Assembly: GCA_030642185.1 (NCBI GenBank)
Contig: DAOWOG010000009.1
Coordinates: forward strand, 1 to 13,268
Direction of reading: 5' to 3'
From: Helicobacteraceae bacterium
GTDB taxonomy: Bacteria > Campylobacterota > Campylobacteria > Campylobacterales > Sulfurimonadaceae
Length of the DNA stretch: 13,268 nucleotides
Position numbers and translations under genes: made by a program. Shown here piece after piece: positions 6,942 to 13,070 of this stretch. Positions within the stretch are counted from its first letter, which is position 1; each line of letters opens with the position of its first letter. Under the pieces are notes generated by a model. That model worked only from the letters and a program-made list of their open reading frames with translations, did not search any database and was not told the origin of the DNA.

Positions 6942-8012
6942 ATGTTAGCAGATAAACTCAACCCATTTATTGAGCGCTACAATGAACTGAGCAACCTGCT
7001 CAGTTCTCCTGAAATCACTTCTGATATTAAAAAGATGACAGAACTCTCCAAAGAGCAGTCGTCACTTTTGACACTTGTTGAAAAAGCGACTGAGTATCAG
7101 GATATACTTCAGGACATTGAAGACAATAAAGCGATGCTTTCTGATCCTGAGTTGGGAGAACTGGCCAAAGAAGAGCTCAAAGAGCTCGAACCGCAAGTCC
7201 CTCTTTTAGAAGATGAGATCAAGAAACTGCTTATCCCGACTGATCCCAATGATGAACGCAATATCATTGTTGAGATGCGCGCGGGTACAGGAGGAGATGA
7301 AGCAGCGATTTTTGTCGGTGATCTCTTTGCTGCCTACACCCGTTATGCAGATCTCAAAGGCTGGAAAATTGAACTCATGAGTTCAAGTCCGTCTGATGCA
7401 GGCGGTTATAAAGAGATTATTGCCCTGATCAAAGGCGAAAAAGTCTATAGCCGTTTGAAATTTGAAGGCGGAACCCATCGTGTTCAGCGTGTTCCGGCCA
7501 CTGAGTCTCAGGGACGGGTCCATACCTCGGCCATTACGGTTGCTGTGATGCCTGAAGTGGATGATGTTGAAGTACAGATCGATCCGAATGATCTGAAAAT
7601 CGATGTGATGCGCTCCTCAGGCTGTGGAGGACAGTCCGTTAATACAACCGACTCCGCCGTACGTATCACCCACTTGCCTACCGGTATGGTGGTGACCAAT
7701 CAGGATCAAAAGTCTCAGCACAAAAATAAAGACAAGGCGATGAAAGTCCTAAAAGCCCGTCTCTATGATCTTGAGATGCAAGAAGCGATGGATAAAGAAG
7801 GGGCAGCGCGTAAAGACCAGGTCGGTACAGGTGACCGAAGCGGCCGTATCCGTACCTATAACTACCCGCAAAACCGAATTTCAGATCACCGTATTACCCT
7901 GACACTCTATCGTCTCAACGAGATAATGACGGGCGGCCTTTTTGATGAGGTTGTCGATCCGTTGATCACCGATAGCCAGGTCAAAAGCATGGAAAATGCC
8001 GGACTGTCGTAA
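6942..8012 (+). CDS. prfA: Peptide chain release factor 1
   Basis: RF1 recognises UAA and UAG and triggers peptide release in the ribosome. At 356 residues it has the usual length. The N-terminal helical domain is followed by the codon-recognition PAT motif (185-187, in [14 protein letters not shown]) and the GGQ motif at 229-231 in [10 protein letters not shown], whose glutamine contacts the peptidyl-transferase centre and is normally methylated by PrmC. RF1 is distinguished from RF2 by PAT in place of SPF. There is no clear Shine-Dalgarno sequence before the ATG, so coupling to rpsT is likely. It converges with dapF. Confidence 0.97.
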   Translation: MLADKLNPFIERYNELSNLLSSPEITSDIKKMTELSKEQSSLLTLVEKATEYQDILQDIEDNKAMLSDPELGELAKEELKELEPQVPLLEDEIKKLLIPTDPNDERNIIVEMRAGTGGDEAAIFVGDLFAAYTRYADLKGWKIELMSSSPSDAGGYKEIIALIKGEKVYSRLKFEGGTHRVQRVPATESQGRVHTSAITVAVMPEVDDVEVQIDPNDLKIDVMRSSGCGGQSVNTTDSAVRITHLPTGMVVTNQDQKSQHKNKDKAMKVLKARLYDLEMQEAMDKEGAARKDQVGTGDRSGRIRTYNYPQNRISDHRITLTLYRLNEIMTGGLFDEVVDPLITDSQVKSMENAGLS

Positions 8013-8065
8013 AGCAGTCTCTCCCTCCAACGGACACCTCTCAATAGAAAATATTTGTTAACTGA

Positions 8066-8084
8066 GCAATTCTTTTAGAATTGC
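8066..8084. other. Hairpin at the prfA/dapF convergent junction
   Basis: GCAATTC pairs perfectly with GAATTGC around TTTTA. The stem contains the last codons and stop codon of dapF. It sits where two convergent transcripts end, which suggests a bidirectional terminator, but neither strand has a T-run directly after the stem, so function is uncertain. Confidence 0.35.
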
Positions 8085-8824
8085 CATGTGGTTGTAAAGG
8101 TGGCTTTGACTTCGCCTTTAAACGTGATCGTTTCATCTTCGAGACCAAAGTAGAGGGTCTCACCGCTTTTAGGAAAAATCCGTGTATGTTCGGCATTACC
8201 CAACTCTTTGTTGGCCCGGTAGAAGGCGGCGGCCATGCCGGTTCCACAGGCGAGGGTCTCATCTTCGACACCGCGTTCATAGGTACGCACACGCAGGGTT
8301 CCGTCAGGATTGACGGCAGCGATATTGACATTGGCATTATAGGTGTTGCGAAGTTTTCTGGCCTCTTCAATATCAAAGTGGTCAATATCAGCATCGAAAG
8401 TAACAAGATGCGGTACGCCGGTATCGATCAGCCACCATATTTTGCCGTTATGCTCGATGGATCGTTCCAAAATATGCGGCGGCGTCAGGTCGCTTTGGAC
8501 CATAGTGCCTTCAACATTGGCTCCGATCACACCGGCCAGGGTCAAAAACTGCATCTGCGCCGGTGCCAAACCGTTGATGAAAGCGTAGTGGGCACACGCA
8601 CGGCTGCCATTCCCGCACATCTCGGCAGTTGAGCCGTCTGCATTATAGAACTGCCACTCAAAATCATACTCCGGATGCGGCAGCAGTACGATCAGCCCAT
8701 CGGCACCGATACCATTCTGTCGGTCGCAGAGTGTTCTCGCCAATTCAGAGCGATCTTTTTTGATAAAACTGTGAAACAGTACAAAATCATTACCGCTGGC
8801 ACTGTATTTGGCAATCATCATCAT
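8075..8824 (-). CDS. dapF: Diaminopimelate epimerase
   Basis: DapF interconverts LL- and meso-diaminopimelate, the last step before lysine and the source of the peptidoglycan cross-linking residue. The protein has 249 residues, slightly shorter than E. coli DapF (274), as often seen in this phylum. Two catalytic cysteines are present: Cys70 in MCGNGSRAC and Cys193 in LACGTGM. Substrate-binding SASGNDF (8-14), NADGS and GVPHLV are also clear. The first of three consecutive ATG codons is taken as the start because AAGGG lies about five bases before it. It lies 56 bases downstream of coaE and may have its own promoter in that gap. Confidence 0.96.
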   Translation of the reverse strand: MMMIAKYSASGNDFVLFHSFIKKDRSELARTLCDRQNGIGADGLIVLLPHPEYDFEWQFYNADGSTAEMCGNGSRACAHYAFINGLAPAQMQFLTLAGVIGANVEGTMVQSDLTPPHILERSIEHNGKIWWLIDTGVPHLVTFDADIDHFDIEEARKLRNTYNANVNIAAVNPDGTLRVRTYERGVEDETLACGTGMAAAFYRANKELGNAEHTRIFPKSGETLYFGLEDETITFKGEVKATFTTTWQF

Positions 8825-8880
8825 TGAACCCTTGAGTAAGTATGATGATATATTAGCATAGGTTTGAATGTTCTTGGAAT

Positions 8881-9477
8881 TCAGCGGCCATACAGTATTT
8901 TGATTTTATCTACAAAGTCTTCACATTCGGCCTGCAGATGTTTAAGATTTTTGCTATTGTCAATTACCCAGGTCGCCTGGCGCTTTTTCTCTTCGATATC
9001 CATCTGTGACGCTATTCGCCGCAGGGACTCCTCTTCGGAGTAGCCGTTTCGTTTTATAAAACGTTCCAGCTGGATCTCTTTTGGCGTATAGACGACGACG
9101 GAATCTTTAATATCATAGGCACTGTTTTCAAAAAAGAGCGGAATATCGATCAGATAGGGGAACTTGAATCTGTCCTGCTTTTCGCTTTCTGCTTCAATGG
9201 CATTTCGGATCAGTGGATGAAGGAAGGATTCAAGTTTTGTTTTGGCAGCGTGATCGGAAAAAACAAGGCTTCCAAGTTTGACACGGTCGACTTTGCCATT
9301 TTTAACAAACTTTTTTCCAAACTGCTCTTCAACCCATGCCAGATTGGCATCAAGCAGTTTATGCGCAATTGCATCGGCGTCGATGACCCGCAGACCGCCA
9401 AGCCCCAGCAGGGAAGCCACGGTACTTTTACCGGTGGCAATTCCCCCGGTCAATGCGATTGCATATTTAAAGGCCAT
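8881..9477 (-). CDS. coaE: Dephospho-CoA kinase
   Basis: CoaE phosphorylates the 3'-OH of dephospho-CoA, the final step of coenzyme A synthesis. The 198-residue protein has the P-loop GGIATGKST at 11-19, the DADAIAH motif at 34-40 that binds substrate, PLIRNAIE in the CoA-binding lid region, and DIPLFFE near the centre. The ATG at 9477 shares its A with the stop of the upstream SpeE-like gene (TGATG), so the two are coupled. Confidence 0.95.
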   Translation of the reverse strand: MAFKYAIALTGGIATGKSTVASLLGLGGLRVIDADAIAHKLLDANLAWVEEQFGKKFVKNGKVDRVKLGSLVFSDHAAKTKLESFLHPLIRNAIEAESEKQDRFKFPYLIDIPLFFENSAYDIKDSVVVYTPKEIQLERFIKRNGYSEEESLRRIASQMDIEEKKRQATWVIDNSKNLKHLQAECEDFVDKIKILYGR

Positions 9478-10028
9478 CAGTTGCGGATAATGCCAAGATA
9501 CTGTTTGCGGATGTAATTTGGCATTGCAAATACTGCCGGATGGATATCGCAGTTGTAATACTGCTGCCCTTCAAGAAGGTCGCTGCGCTGCAGGATAATA
9601 TCTGCCGTCGGATGGTACTCTTTGGATGCCAGGAGCAGGGTCTCTCCAGTCTCAGCATTATAGGGCATGATAATCTTGAAATAGTTGCCCAGGATCTGCA
9701 TTAATGTAGTGTTCGCATCTGTATCATCAAGTGAAGGATGCTTCATAACGATCAGGCCGTCATCTTTCAAAATACGGTTGCAATGCGCTGCAGATGCTGC
9801 ATCAAGATCTGCTTCGCACAAGATGACATCTGCACTTGCATCTGCAGTACCACGGACACTTTCGAGTACATTGGAAGCAGAAACGACGGTAACGTCAACA
9901 CCGTTGTATCGATCAAGCTCATCGGTTAAAAGATCAGCATTGTCACTGATAACAAGGATATTTGTCGGCTCTTTGTGAGTACACATCGGCACATGTACCA
10001 TCATTTCAGGATAGATAAATGATTTCAT
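9477..10028 (-). CDS. Spermidine-synthase-like protein, reduced and probably not a standard enzyme
   Basis: The 183-residue product resembles SpeE from about the YxEMxxHVPxxTH segment onward (YPEMMVHVPMCTH), with a Rossmann-like core and a C-terminal YYNCDIHPAVFAMP that matches the YYN-DIH--AFALP end of epsilonproteobacterial SpeE. Two things are missing. The N-terminal beta-strand domain of about 75 residues is absent, and the glycine-rich GGGDG nucleotide loop is replaced by ISDNADLL. The catalytic D-S/D motif is also not evident (DVILCEADLD). A TAAAAT -10 box only about 35 bases upstream (10068-10063) leaves no room for a longer N-terminus. It is either an adapted non-canonical member or a scaffold with another role. 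It is the first gene of the speE-like/coaE/dapF group. Confidence 0.7.
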   Translation of the reverse strand: MKSFIYPEMMVHVPMCTHKEPTNILVISDNADLLTDELDRYNGVDVTVVSASNVLESVRGTADASADVILCEADLDAASAAHCNRILKDDGLIVMKHPSLDDTDANTTLMQILGNYFKIIMPYNAETGETLLLASKEYHPTADIILQRSDLLEGQQYYNCDIHPAVFAMPNYIRKQYLGIIRN

Positions 10029-10062
10029 AGTGGGGAATACCTTACTTGATTTAATTGACGCG

Positions 10063-10068
10063 ATTTTA
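10063..10068 (-). promoter_or_regulatory. -10 box for the SpeE-like/coaE operon
   Basis: On the minus strand the box reads TAAAAT, preceded by ATTTGC. It predicts a transcript start near 10056 and a leader of roughly 28 bases before the ATG at 10028. No clear -35 box. The repeat element at 10084 begins 15 bases upstream, so its insertion sits in the -35/UP region of this promoter. Confidence 0.45.
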
Positions 10069-10083
10069 GCATATTTGCATTAA

Positions 10084-10347
10084 GGGCACCTCTAATAACA
10101 GGTTATACTCTCAGCTTTAAGAGATTATTTTCTATTAAGGCAGATTTTTGCAGAACTAACTGGTTAATTTAAAAAAGTCTAACGAAGATAGGGATAAATC
10201 TCTTATAGCCCAAAGGGTAGGCTTACAAGAGGCAATCTTCAAAAAAATATTTCCTTGAATTAGCTATGGCTAGTCCTTTGAAAATATTTTGTCAAATCTT
10301 ACCTTTTGTAAACCTACTGAGAGAATAAACTGTTATTAGAGGTGCCC
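10084..10347. mobile_element. Structured palindromic repeat element, full copy 2
   Basis: A 264-bp non-coding element bounded by GGGCACC and GGTGCCC. The outer stem, including the flanking TTAA, is a perfect 22-bp inverted repeat (10080-10101 with 10330-10351). After a short internal bulge it continues as CTCTCAG (10108-10114) with CTGAGAG (10317-10323). Arm A has TAAGAGATT (10118-10126) with AATCTCTTA (10197-10205), an inner T-rich/A-rich stem and a tip CTAAC-TG-GTTAA (10156-10167). CCC-AAA-GGG (10209-10217) marks the centre. Arm B pairs GTAGG (10217-10221) with CCTAC (10313-10317) and continues, imperfectly, for about 20 bp. Its tip is ATTAGC-TATG-GCTAGT (10259-10274). TTAA lies on both sides (10080-10083, 10348-10351), a likely 4-bp target duplication, although TTAA is also its own complement. 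Layout and length match the copy at 2-267 while most arm sequence differs. Confidence 0.85.
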
Positions 10348-10351
10348 TTAA

Positions 10352-10394
10352 GCGCACCTCTAAAAATAGGTTTTGCATTCAGCTTTAAGAGATG
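10352..10394. repeat. Left-end remnant of a third element copy
   Basis: GCGCACCTCTAAAAATAGG starts directly after the TTAA that closes copy 2. Further in, CAGCTTTAAGAGAT (10380-10393) is identical to 10112-10125 inside copy 2. Similarity then fades and no right end is found within the next 300 bases, so this is a truncated or eroded copy abutting copy 2. The sequence from here to the small membrane protein gene at 10501 shows no other feature I can support. Confidence 0.75.
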
Positions 10395-10500
10395 TCTTTA
10401 AAATTTATGATTTTTTTACACTAAGTGACGCTTGGATGGTATGGAAAAAAAGTTTATATGTATAATTCTTTCAAATAATGACATTGGAGAAATTAACATC

Positions 10501-10680
10501 ATGGTAAATAAAATAAAAAGAACATGCAGACCTGTCCGTATTATCATGGGCAGTGTGTTGATCGGGTATGGTGTCTACAGCGGCAATGCATGGTTCTATC
10601 TGGGTGTTGTTCCTCTGATTGCCGGACTTGTCGACTTCTGCCCTCTGTGTACAATCACCAAAGAGTGTGACGTTCAATAG
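10501..10680 (+). CDS. Small DUF2892-type inner-membrane protein (YgaP-like transmembrane domain)
   Basis: A 59-residue protein with the pattern of the DUF2892/YgaP membrane domain: a basic N-terminus with CRPVRIIMGSVLIGYGVYSG, a second hydrophobic segment WFYLGVVPLIAGLVDF, then CPLC. Two membrane helices are expected, at about 13-28 and 31-47. The family is often joined to rhodanese domains or stands beside sulfur genes, but its role is unsettled. The extra cysteines at 47, 50 and 56 could bind a metal or react with sulfur; this is inference. I chose ATG 10501, with GGAGA about ten bases upstream; starts at 10432 and 10441 would add an unrelated N-terminus running out of the repeat remnant. 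Confidence 0.75.
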   Translation: MVNKIKRTCRPVRIIMGSVLIGYGVYSGNAWFYLGVVPLIAGLVDFCPLCTITKECDVQ

Positions 10681-10763
10681 AGATAGGGTAAATGACAAGT
10701 TACTTTAGTGTGGTTCATCTGCACGTGAGCTCCCTGCTGAAGGGAACTTAGCGTTAGCGTAGT

Positions 10764-10791
10764 CAAACGGACTTGTTCGTTTGGCGTTTTT
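10764..10791 (+). terminator. Intrinsic terminator after the DUF2892 gene
   Basis: CAAACGG pairs with TCGTTTG (one G-T pair) around a short loop, followed by GCG and TTTTT (10787-10791). It lies 84 bases after the stop codon. A second small hairpin, TCCCT-GCTGA-AGGGA (10731-10745), precedes it. Together they isolate purM from upstream transcription. Confidence 0.65.
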
Positions 10792-10834
10792 AATTTATCA
10801 TACGGCTTTAACAGTTTCATAACGTCCGTTTTGT

Positions 10835-10880
10835 TATACTTTCGCACATATTGATGGCCTTGTAAAGGGCCTGATTGGAG
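10835..10880 (+). promoter_or_regulatory. purM promoter and leader
   Basis: TATACT at 10835-10840 is the likely -10 box. The leader of about 40 bases contains GGCC (10856-10859) able to pair with GGCC (10868-10871), with partial extension, then the ribosome site TTGGAG (10875-10880) six bases before the ATG. There is no recognisable purine riboswitch. Confidence 0.5.
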
Positions 10881-10885
10881 CCAAA

Positions 10886-11881
10886 ATGAGTCAGATCAGC
10901 TATAAAGATGCCGGTGTCGATATTGATGCGGGAAACAGTTTTGTTGAAAACATTAAGCCTTTGGTCAAATCTACAAAAATTCCGGGTGTCCTTGGCGGGA
11001 TCGGTTCGTTCGCCGGCGCCTTTGAGCTGCCTACAGGTTATAAAGAGCCGGTAATACTGGCTGCGACGGATGGTGTTGGAACAAAGCTTAAACTGGCGAT
11101 CGACTCGGGTATCCACAATACAGTCGGAATCGATCTGGTCGCCATGTGTGTCAATGATCTGATCTGCAACAACGGTACCCCCTCATTTTTTCTTGATTAC
11201 TATGCGACAGGAAAGTTGGAGGTCGATGTTGCCACAGCGGTCGTCAGCGGGATTGCCGAGGGATGTATTCAGGCTGAGTGTGCCCTGATCGGCGGTGAGA
11301 CGGCAGAGATGCCGGGAATGTACAGTGCAGATGATTATGATCTTGCCGGTTTTGCAGTCGGTGTAGCGGAAAAAAGCGAACTTGATACTGTCAGCAACGT
11401 TCGTGCCGGCGATAAATTGATTGCGCTGCCGAGTTCGGGACTGCACTCTAACGGCTTCTCCCTGGCTCGCAAGGTCTTGTTTGACACAATGAATCTGAAC
11501 TTTGATGAGGTGTTTGAAGGCAAAGCCCTTATTGACACTCTGTTGACGCCGACGCGAATCTATGTCAAAACCTACAAAGCGCTGAAGCCGAACATCCAGG
11601 CGATGGCGCACATTACCGGCGGCGGTTTGATTGAAAATCTTCCGAGGGTATTGCCGGACAATCTTCGTGCGGTCATAACAAAAAGCAGTATCCGTACTCT
11701 GCCGATTTTCGATTTGATCAGCAAGCATGTTGCAGAGGATGAAATGTACCGTGCTTTCAATATGGGTGTGGGGATGGTATTGGTAGTCCGTCCGGACGAT
11801 GTCAATGCTGTACTTGCAGGTTCTGACGGCTACCTGATCGGTGAAATCGAAGCGGGTGCAAAAGAGGCGGTGTTGGTTTAG
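10886..11881 (+). CDS. purM: Phosphoribosylformylglycinamidine cyclo-ligase (AIR synthetase)
   Basis: PurM closes the imidazole ring, converting FGAM and ATP to AIR in de novo purine synthesis. The 331-residue protein has the family signatures TDGVGTK (61-67), GIDLVAMCVND (81-91), GGETAEMPGMY (136-146), and ITGGGLIENLPR in the C-terminal domain. It belongs to the same ATP-binding superfamily as SelD, encoded at the start of this window, but is clearly the purine enzyme. ATG at 10886 follows TTGGAG. The PAS-protein gene begins two bases after its stop and is probably co-transcribed. Confidence 0.97.
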   Translation: MSQISYKDAGVDIDAGNSFVENIKPLVKSTKIPGVLGGIGSFAGAFELPTGYKEPVILAATDGVGTKLKLAIDSGIHNTVGIDLVAMCVNDLICNNGTPSFFLDYYATGKLEVDVATAVVSGIAEGCIQAECALIGGETAEMPGMYSADDYDLAGFAVGVAEKSELDTVSNVRAGDKLIALPSSGLHSNGFSLARKVLFDTMNLNFDEVFEGKALIDTLLTPTRIYVKTYKALKPNIQAMAHITGGGLIENLPRVLPDNLRAVITKSSIRTLPIFDLISKHVAEDEMYRAFNMGVGMVLVVRPDDVNAVLAGSDGYLIGEIEAGAKEAVLV

Positions 11882-11883
11882 CG

Positions 11884-12390
11884 ATGCCTTTCTTACGGTT
11901 GACGACCATACTTCTTTTAGCAGCACCGGGCCTTTATGCTCAGGAATCGTTTGCTGTGATGGCAATGAGTGCCACTCTGTTTATACTTCTGCTGCTGTTA
12001 GCCGTGAGCATTGCTTACCGACTCAAACAGTTGGCGACTGATATCTTGATCTACCAAAATCTTTTTGCTGATGCACCTGCTGCTTTGATCCGGATCGACA
12101 GACATGACAAAATAGATGCCGTAAATCATGATATGCAGGCGCTTCTGGGCATGTCTGCGCCGGAGTTGATCGGGCAGGTCTGGTATGAACGGCTTTTTGC
12201 GTCTGAGAGTTCGGTGCAGGTACGCCATCTTCTCTATAAGCAGCAGAAGAAAAATGCCACTTTCTCTTTTGAAAGCAGTTTCTACAGACCTGACAGGCAG
12301 ACGATACGGATACAGTGGAAAATCCGAAGAATTGTCAAAAAGCCGTCAGGCTATCTTATCAGTGCCAATGAGATTAACGGGGATTTTTAG
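11884..12390 (+). CDS. Membrane-anchored PAS-domain protein, no output domain
   Basis: A 168-residue protein. Residues 1-19 look like a signal peptide ending in LYAQ, residues 24-46 form a membrane helix (ATLFILLLLLAVSIAYRL), and a single PAS domain spans about 54-165 (FADAPAALIRIDRHDKI, ELIGQVWYERLF, IQWKIRRI, GYLISANEI). PAS domains sense small ligands, redox state or partner proteins. No kinase, GGDEF or HTH output follows: the frame ends four residues after the PAS fold, and its TAG stop lies inside a decayed copy of the repeat terminus (TTTTTAGAGGT). It may be a complete small sensor subunit or a receptor cut short by an element insertion. The two-base gap to purM suggests co-transcription. 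Confidence 0.75.
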   Translation: MPFLRLTTILLLAAPGLYAQESFAVMAMSATLFILLLLLAVSIAYRLKQLATDILIYQNLFADAPAALIRIDRHDKIDAVNHDMQALLGMSAPELIGQVWYERLFASESSVQVRHLLYKQQKKNATFSFESSFYRPDRQTIRIQWKIRRIVKKPSGYLISANEINGDF

Positions 12391-12395
12391 AGGTA
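12384..12395. repeat. Decayed repeat terminus at the end of the PAS gene
   Basis: ATTTTTAGAGGTAC matches the family right end TTTTTAGAGGTGCCC for its first ten or so bases, then diverges. It supplies the TAG stop of the PAS gene. It is followed by the perfect palindrome CTTTTATAAAAG, where the convergent HTH gene ends. Short, so chance cannot be excluded. Confidence 0.5.
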
Positions 12396-12398
12396 CTT

Positions 12399-13070
12399 TT
12401 ATAAAAGATCATCGTATCTGTATTCATTGGGATAGATATAAAGTTTTCTGTTGTGTACATGAAAGCGTGTGGAATCTTCCAGAAAAGCGTTTTGACAACG
12501 CGTATAGATTTTTTTACGCTCTTTTTTACTGTAGCCTTTGTCGACCAGATAGTTATTGAGAAGTACTTTGATACTCTCCTCTTTAATCTCAGCCTCTACA
12601 CTCTCCTCGTCTACAACAATTTCGGGAGTTTGTCCGACATGCTGTTCAAGTGCAGTGGCGATCAGATCGCGTGTTGAATTGTTCAAAAAAGCCATATACT
12701 GCTGCAGCTGTTCATCTTTTTTGGCGTTGGCTTCTTTAATGGTGTTGACTGATTCATTTTGACACTGTTCAAGTTTTTCCTGAAGCTGTGCGATCTGCTG
12801 TTTCTGATCGGCGACAACTTCATAGAGGTATTCTAACAGTGCATTGTTCTCATGACGGGGTTCTGCTTTTTGTTCAGATGGCTTTTGAGGAGCCGCCTGA
12901 TCTGGAGCAGCAGGACGACTGCTCACCTCTGCAAGATCATCAATATCAATGAAAGTACGGCCATGTTTTTTAATGGATTTTAGCTCTCCGGCCTGAATCA
13001 GTGCATAGATGTACTTTGTTGAAAAACTAAATTTAGCAGCTGCCTCATTGACTGTTAGCAATTCACCCAT
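12399..13070 (-). CDS. HTH (excisionase/MerR-like) and coiled-coil protein, unknown function
   Basis: A 223-residue protein in four parts. Residues 1-50 are a winged-helix DNA-binding domain of the excisionase/HTH_17 kind (LLTVNEAAAKFSFSTKYIYALIQ then GELKSIKKHGRTFIDIDDL). Residues 51-75 are a Pro/Ala/Gln-rich linker. Residues 76-146 form a long charged helix, probably coiled coil (ADQKQQIAQLQEKLEQ). Residues 160-223 are a compact C-terminal region with EESIKVLLNNYLVDKGYSKKE, then basic residues and an aromatic-rich end (KLYIYPNEYRYDD). The HTH type is normally used for DNA binding or recombination directionality; dimerisation by the coiled coil is inferred. Its ATG overlaps the malQ stop by eight bases, so it is read with malQ. 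I do not recognise the C-terminal domain. Confidence 0.75.
   Translation of the reverse strand: MGELLTVNEAAAKFSFSTKYIYALIQAGELKSIKKHGRTFIDIDDLAEVSSRPAAPDQAAPQKPSEQKAEPRHENNALLEYLYEVVADQKQQIAQLQEKLEQCQNESVNTIKEANAKKDEQLQQYMAFLNNSTRDLIATALEQHVGQTPEIVVDEESVEAEIKEESIKVLLNNYLVDKGYSKKERKKIYTRCQNAFLEDSTRFHVHNRKLYIYPNEYRYDDLL

Noticed and set aside
8032..8041. GGACACCTCT between prfA and dapF as a decayed left end.
   Set aside because: One internal mismatch in ten bases and no supporting arm or partner end; recorded only as a possible relic.
11183..11965. A 260-residue open frame on the minus strand opposite purM, and a 152-residue one opposite glmM (5428-5886).
   Set aside because: Both are antisense shadows of well-supported genes, have no ribosome sites or recognisable motifs, and have low-complexity composition typical of reverse frames.
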